The notes under the pieces are model-generated. The model did no database searches, was not told the origin of the DNA, and saw only the letters and a list, made by a program, of their open reading frames with translations. From NCBI RefSeq assembly GCF_040436345.1, contig NC_133235.1, positions 21,600,660-21,664,659 of the forward strand: 64,000 nt of DNA. Reading direction: 5' to 3'. The translations under genes were made by a program, and so were the position numbers. This DNA is from Pagrus major. Taxonomy: Eukaryota > Chordata > Actinopteri > Spariformes > Sparidae. Positions 58,812 through 64,000 of the stretch are shown in pieces. The first letter of the stretch is position 1. Each line of letters opens with the position of its first letter.

Positions 58812-61800
58812 TCAGAGAGGGGTGTCGTAGTAGTCCGTGGGCTGATCGGTCCCAGGCGGCTTCTGCTGTCTCTGCTGATGCTGCTTCATGATTTCCTTCA
58901 CCTCCTCCTCCAGCTCAGGTGGGATAATGAACTGGTCGTCTGGGTCGGGCTGGGCCGGAGCTGTGAAGTAACCCCCGGACTTCTTAGAGGGAGCGTCGGC
59001 AGCCACCTCAATAAGGTTGTGACTTTTTTCCTGGCGTGCCACTGACCCATTAACCCTCCTTTTGCCTGCCAACTTTCCTCCATCCCCGCCTCCTGCTCCG
59101 ACTCCCTGCCACGACTCATCTCTCTCCAGGCCGTTCTCAGCCTCACCGAGGCTCATGTCGACCCCCTCCTCCAGGGGCTCTGGGGTGCATGGCGGTGGAG
59201 GAGGTGGGGGAAGAGTCAGCAGGGCGTGCTCCTGGCTGGAGGATGAAGGTAATGATGCTTGGGGTGAGGACGAGGAGGAGGACTCTGCTTTTAAGCAGTG
59301 GACATCCGCCTCGACTTCCACGCGGCTCCCATTAGAGAAAACTCCAGCGATGGGCTCCTCATCCTCGCTGTCCAGCCCGTTGTCAGACAGGGCGCTGGAG
59401 AAGGTGGCACTAGACAGCTGCCTCTGGAAGGAGCCTGCTAAGCAGGCGGGATGGAGGGCACAGCAGCTGCGGGCAGAGGGCAGCTCTGAACCTGGGAACA
59501 GGTACTGGCAGGGCTGGGTGGTTGTGTGGGCCTGCTGGTGCTGTAGGGACAATGGGTGGGCCTGATGGTGCAGGTGCATGTGAGTATGGTGGGGCTGCTC
59601 GTGCAGCAGCACCAAGGAGCTCTGAGGCGGCTCATCAGACGAGGCTGTGGAGCCGACCTCGCTGCTCATCTCGCTGGTGCTGATCTCGCTGCTGATTTCA
59701 CTGCAGGAGGAAGGCGGCACAGGGAGAGAGCCATCTGAGGGCCGCTCCTTGATGGCAGAGGACGATGGGGGGTAGGGGCCCAAGCCGGGGCTAGGAGGTG
59801 GCTGGGGAGGCTCAGAACAGCAGCAGGAACAGCAGTCTTCACTCACACTGAGCTGGACCACAACAGCGCTGAGGCTGTCTGTGCAGCCGTAGCCCTGCGC
59901 CAGTGTGCACAGCTTCTTGGCAGCAGCCAGGCCATCGGGGACGTTGCGAACAGCCTCCACAGCCTCGGTGGGAGACACAGCATCCCACAGGCCCCGGCTC
60001 CCCAGAATGAAGAACTCATCCTGGGGGGTGAGAGTGACTGTCTGCACGTAGGGACAAGGGATGACGGATGGGTAGAGGAAGGAGTAGCCCATGATTCGTG
60101 TGGAATCGGTCACGCCATTCACCTTGTTGTCCTGCGGAAAAGAGCATAAACAACTTAGTGCTCATGCAGCGCACATTTAAAATTTAATTGACGTTAATGT
60201 ACTCCCCATTGATTTCAATGTACTTGGGATGCTTTCGAGGTACTTTACCTCAGTGATTATAGCTCTGTGCTGCCTGATCCTGCGGTATTCCTCCTCGAGC
60301 CCTACGTTGTGCAGCAGCGACAGTGACATCGGCTTTCCGTCACGACACAGGATGGCCTGGCACTTGCCCACGTTAGCAGCTGTGAGGGTGAAGCAACCAC
60401 CGGGGTCAGTGGGGTCGTGGCGAATGTGACACAGAGCTGCTGAGCCGCCCAGTTTCTGCCCCGCTGTTCCAAGTTTTCTGTGGAGGCAAAAGAATAGGAG
60501 TCAGTTAAAATTTCGAGCGTCCATGGATTAATTGTGCAGATCATAGCTTGTGCTGAAGCTTAAAATACTGCATGTGAGGGATGATTTGTAACAAAAGAGG
60601 ACGGCTGATAAAATGAGCTAAATGAGATAAAATGAGTACCTTTGCATGACGAGGAAGGTGTTGGTCATGTAGTCCTCCTCGCTCTTGGTCTTGTGTAGTT
60701 CTTCAGCCAACACGTCGTTCATCGTGCATTGCAAAAGGTAGGGCACTTCCACATTCCTGTCGCCGTCAAACACTCCGTACAGAGCCTCCCGACTCCCACA
60801 GAAACTGTTCACAGAGAGAGCCGCGACACACAGTCTGGAAAGAAAACAAAGAGAAGGCCAGGACGTCTCAGTGAGGAAACAATACGGTCTTCAAAGACAT
60901 AACAACTCCTCTGTTCTCATATTGATCAGACTGTTCCACACACTAATAAACATGGAGACAATGGATGCCGTCTATGATTTGTCGGACTGAACGAACATTT
61001 TTGATCAAAGCAGACGGGCCTTTAAACATCACTCACACATATGGAAATGGGAACGAAAAATCGCTGGAATCTCTTCTTTAGCATGCGAATTAAAGTGTTG
61101 AATTGGCAATTTAGCCCATGAAGAGATGCTCTAGCAAGTGACTGTACATGCTTTATGTTTTCAATAAGCACATCTTGAAGATTTCCTACATTTGAGTCAT
61201 CTGGCTTCAACAATGCACATTCTCAGGAGGTTTGGATTAGTTAGGCTTCACTGGACCACTGTGATTGTGGTTGCGTGTGTGTGTTTTTTATCATTGACTG
61301 ATTGAACTCACTTGTTCTTGACGCCCGAGGCCTCTGTGTAACCATGACTCCACACAGCAGGCCCACCAGATGTCTCACTCGACGAAAAGGTTGGAGGCGG
61401 ATCGATACGGAAGCAGCGAATATTACTGAAAAACACCAAAACATGAAATAGATGAAATTCACTGTTGTAGAAGAATAACGATACACGAGCTATTGACAGA
61501 ATTTTTTTTTTTTTTTTTTTTAATCATAAAAGGTAAGTGATTAGTTTAGATGAAGGATTAAACTAACAGAGAAGAAATAAGAACATACTTGAGCTGCTCG
61601 AGGGTCTTGTGGTCCAGGTTGAGACGAGGGTTTCCGGTCAGGTCTAGCTCCTGAAGCTTAGGAGGCAGATTCTCCGGTAGAGTGATCTCAGTCAGCTCGT
61701 TACAGCTCAGATCCACGCACTGACGACAGAGGAGCAGACGTGAATACTCACAAACACGCACATACTGTAAAAGCTTGAAGGCTCATACATAATACTGTAC

Positions 61801-63587
61801 ACAAAGACACGCGGAGATGTGCTGTTACTACTGTCTTACTTTCATCTCCATCAGCTGCATGACCTCAGGAAAGACCTCGATGGAGTTGGAGTGGGCGATG
61901 AGTGTGTGCATTCGCCGGCAATTCATGATGGTGGTGGGCACAGTCTTCAGCATGTTTCCACTCAGGTCCACCTCCTCCAGCTCCTCCAGCTTGGCCATTT
62001 TACTGAAGATGAAGAATGAGGGGAGAGCATTAGGAGAGTTTTGCATGTAAAAGGATTATTAAGAGGTGACACTACAAGTGGAAACTTTTTTTTCATGCAA
62101 AATATACACTTAGGTGTTTATTATAGTTCAGATTTCTGATCTGGAAATTAAAGAGGGGAGCAAATGTAAGTTGTTCACCTGGCTGGGAAGGTCTGGAGAT
62201 GGTTGTAAGCCATGTGGAGGACACGCAGGTGTGTGTGACCTGTTAGCATGGGCACACACTTGTCTGTCAGCCGGTTGTTGGTCAGGTAGAGTTCCTGCAG
62301 GATGCTGTGGCTCTCCTCTGATAGGCTGGATGGTGGCAGGTGCTCCAGCTTGTTGGCTGATGCATTTACGCATCGTATGCTGCAAGTAGAATTGAAAATA
62401 CAAACTAATTTCCGTGCCTGAAAAATATTGATGAGTCACTTTAAATACAAACTTGAATTCATCCTCGTGTGACCCCCATTAACAACCTCTCCCTCTCCCA
62501 TCCTCGCGCTGATCGGCTGTTTTTTATTTGCCTGTCGTCCTTGCCCTTGGATGTCTTGTCCTCGATTAAAATCCTACTCATTATTTCTGTCCTTCATCAT
62601 CATATATACATGCATTTTCCCTCGGCTTAATCTTCTTGTCAGGTGTCAGGTGCGTTATCTAATAAAAGACAAATCACTTGCAGCTGATGATTAATGCTAC
62701 CTGTCAGATTTGAGGAACAGGTTGCAAGGCAGCTCCACCAGTTGATTGTGCTGTACGTCTAAAACCTCCAGCAGAGGGCGCTCCACCCTTTCAGGCAGCT
62801 TCTGCAACTGGTTATGTCCTGCACTCAGCTTCCTCAGACTGTTGCTGCATAACAACCTGCGGCACGGAGAACAGACAGATGGTTGGGTCAGTGCTAGGAC
62901 ATCAAGGATAAGCGTATAGATTATTATGAACATACAATGGTGTATGGATATACAGATAGATATGCAGATGGGTAAAACTTCTACGCATTTTTCCACACAA
63001 CTGGCTTTTGAGTGAGTGGGCTGTAATTGAAGTGGGCTGAAACAGTCATGGAAATGAGGAGGAGGAGGAGGATGGGGGCGAGGATGAGGATGTGAAAAAC
63101 AGAAAATAGCAGCGCCTCTAGTGGAGCCTGCAGCTGGAATTCATCATTCTGACACGTACTGGGTAAAAAATAAATCAGCACACAATGAGGGGACCAGAGG
63201 AAGAGAGAGAGAAATTAAAAATAGGGAAAGGGAGGGAGGACGGTTGACAGAGCTGATGAGGAGACAGAGAGAAGAGGAGGAAGCGCACAGCATCTGAGCT
63301 GACCTTCTAAAAGGCTATATAAAGAGGAAGAGAATGGACGAAGGCTGTGGAGGTTACAGGCTATCGGTGTGATTTATGAGGCTCTATGGGGGATAGATGA
63401 CTGGCCGGCAAAAAAGGGCAGGCAGAATAATGCAGGACCGTGCTCCGTTTACAGGCTTACAGACACGTTCGCTGAGAGGGGAGAGACTTACCGCGCCGGG
63501 AGCTCAGTGATGAGGTTGTGGCTCACGTCCAGAACTTCCAGTTTCTTAGCTTCACACAGCCAGTCTGGCAGGGACTCCATATGGTTC
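58812..63587 (-). CDS. phlpp1: PH domain and LRR protein phosphatase 1, 3' part
   Basis: A phosphatase that removes the hydrophobic-motif phosphate of AKT and PKC. Minus-strand exons: 63492-63587, 62701-62856, 62179-62379, 61840-62002, 61589-61719, 61312-61425, 60640-60834, 60249-60477 and 58812-60131. They join to the last 867 residues. The first five exons carry leucine-rich repeats ([35 protein letters not shown]). The next give the PP2C-like domain with [36 protein letters not shown] and [11 protein letters not shown]. The long last exon is Ser/Pro-rich and ends DYYDTPL, the PHLPP1 PDZ ligand (PHLPP2 differs). That ending and [20 protein letters not shown] favour PHLPP1. A His/Gln-rich insert lies at about 59521-59597. 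The RA-like, PH and first LRR exons are outside the window. Confidence 0.95.
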
Positions 63588-64000
63588 CTGCAGGAGGAGA
63601 GGGGGATGATGATGATGAATTATGTGCAGTTTGTAAAGCGAGATGCCTAACATGGAGTATAATGTACCAGGATACTGTTTGAATTCCCAACAGTCCTGTT
63701 CTAGAAAAGATGAATTAGCAACCTCAGTTCTGGTTAAAAATTAAATCCCCCATATTTTGTAATATTTAGATTCACTTTATTGTGTTACTGAATCTCAGCT
63801 ATGTTGTGTTTCAGACAAAAAAAGGCAACAGAGTACTGCGGGAATTATTCCTAAAACCGTGTCACGAAGTCAACTGGCTTTTTTAATAGGATTGTGGTTA
63901 GATATCTGAAGTCAGGTCTGTGGTTAATGCAAGCTTAAAGGGTAACCAATTTTACACAGTAAAGTGTGTTAACAGGTCTTGGGAAGTACAACTGCACATG
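63588..64000. other. phlpp1: phlpp1 intron, partial
   Basis: This is the sequence upstream of the 63492-63587 exon on the minus strand. No further LRR exon is visible before the window ends. Confidence 0.7.

Noticed and set aside
59062-59565. 167-codon plus-strand open frame inside phlpp1
   Set aside because: Antisense shadow of the GC-rich phlpp1 last exon, whose minus-strand frame aligns with the known protein.

Overview
This is nuclear DNA from a ray-finned fish, most likely a percomorph teleost. The coding exons match vertebrate genes but are split by GT-AG introns. The introns carry several dispersed repeats that I recognise as typical of spiny-rayed fish genomes, plus Tc1-like, Ty3/gypsy-like and non-LTR relics and long microsatellites. 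There are no bacterial operons, CRISPR arrays or rRNA genes, and I saw no convincing tRNA gene.

Layout: six protein-coding genes could be built exon by exon, with reading phase checked at every junction. (1) irf4, minus, coding 6538-13683, with a non-coding first exon ending at 14382 and a likely long 3' UTR to about 3430. (2) dusp22, minus, coding 15413-19405. (3) ripk1, plus, coding 23458-28389. (4) A non-visual opsin of the Opn5-like group, minus, coding 32703-38804, with a probable upstream 5' exon near 41070-41300. (5) mep1b (meprin beta), plus, coding 49689-57232. (6) The 3' part of phlpp1, minus, 58812-63587; its 5' exons, including the PH domain, lie beyond the right edge. The gene-poor stretches are 1-3400, 19620-22950, 28400-32700 and 41400-49600. 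They hold repeats and unassigned sequence.

How the genes relate: irf4, dusp22 and ripk1 are immune and cell-death genes whose human counterparts sit together on 6p25. Human MEP1B and PHLPP1 are both on chromosome 18q, so the window joins two blocks that are separate in humans. ripk1 encodes kinase, RHIM and death domains. mep1b encodes a membrane astacin protease with MAM, MATH/TRAF and EGF modules. phlpp1 supplies leucine-rich repeats, a PP2C-type phosphatase and a C-terminal PDZ-binding DTPL.

Points most worth a second look: a frame break in the irf4 IAD exon that a 59-base excision would repair exactly; an opsin that keeps its retinal lysine but has Val-Cys-Phe in place of the D/ERY motif; a CRE, E-box and CRX-type cluster beside its putative 5' exon; a 225-base ripk1 intron that is open in frame just before the DLG motif; a His-rich insertion in the PHLPP1 tail; and mep1b and phlpp1 poly(A) signals about 45 bases apart on opposite strands.
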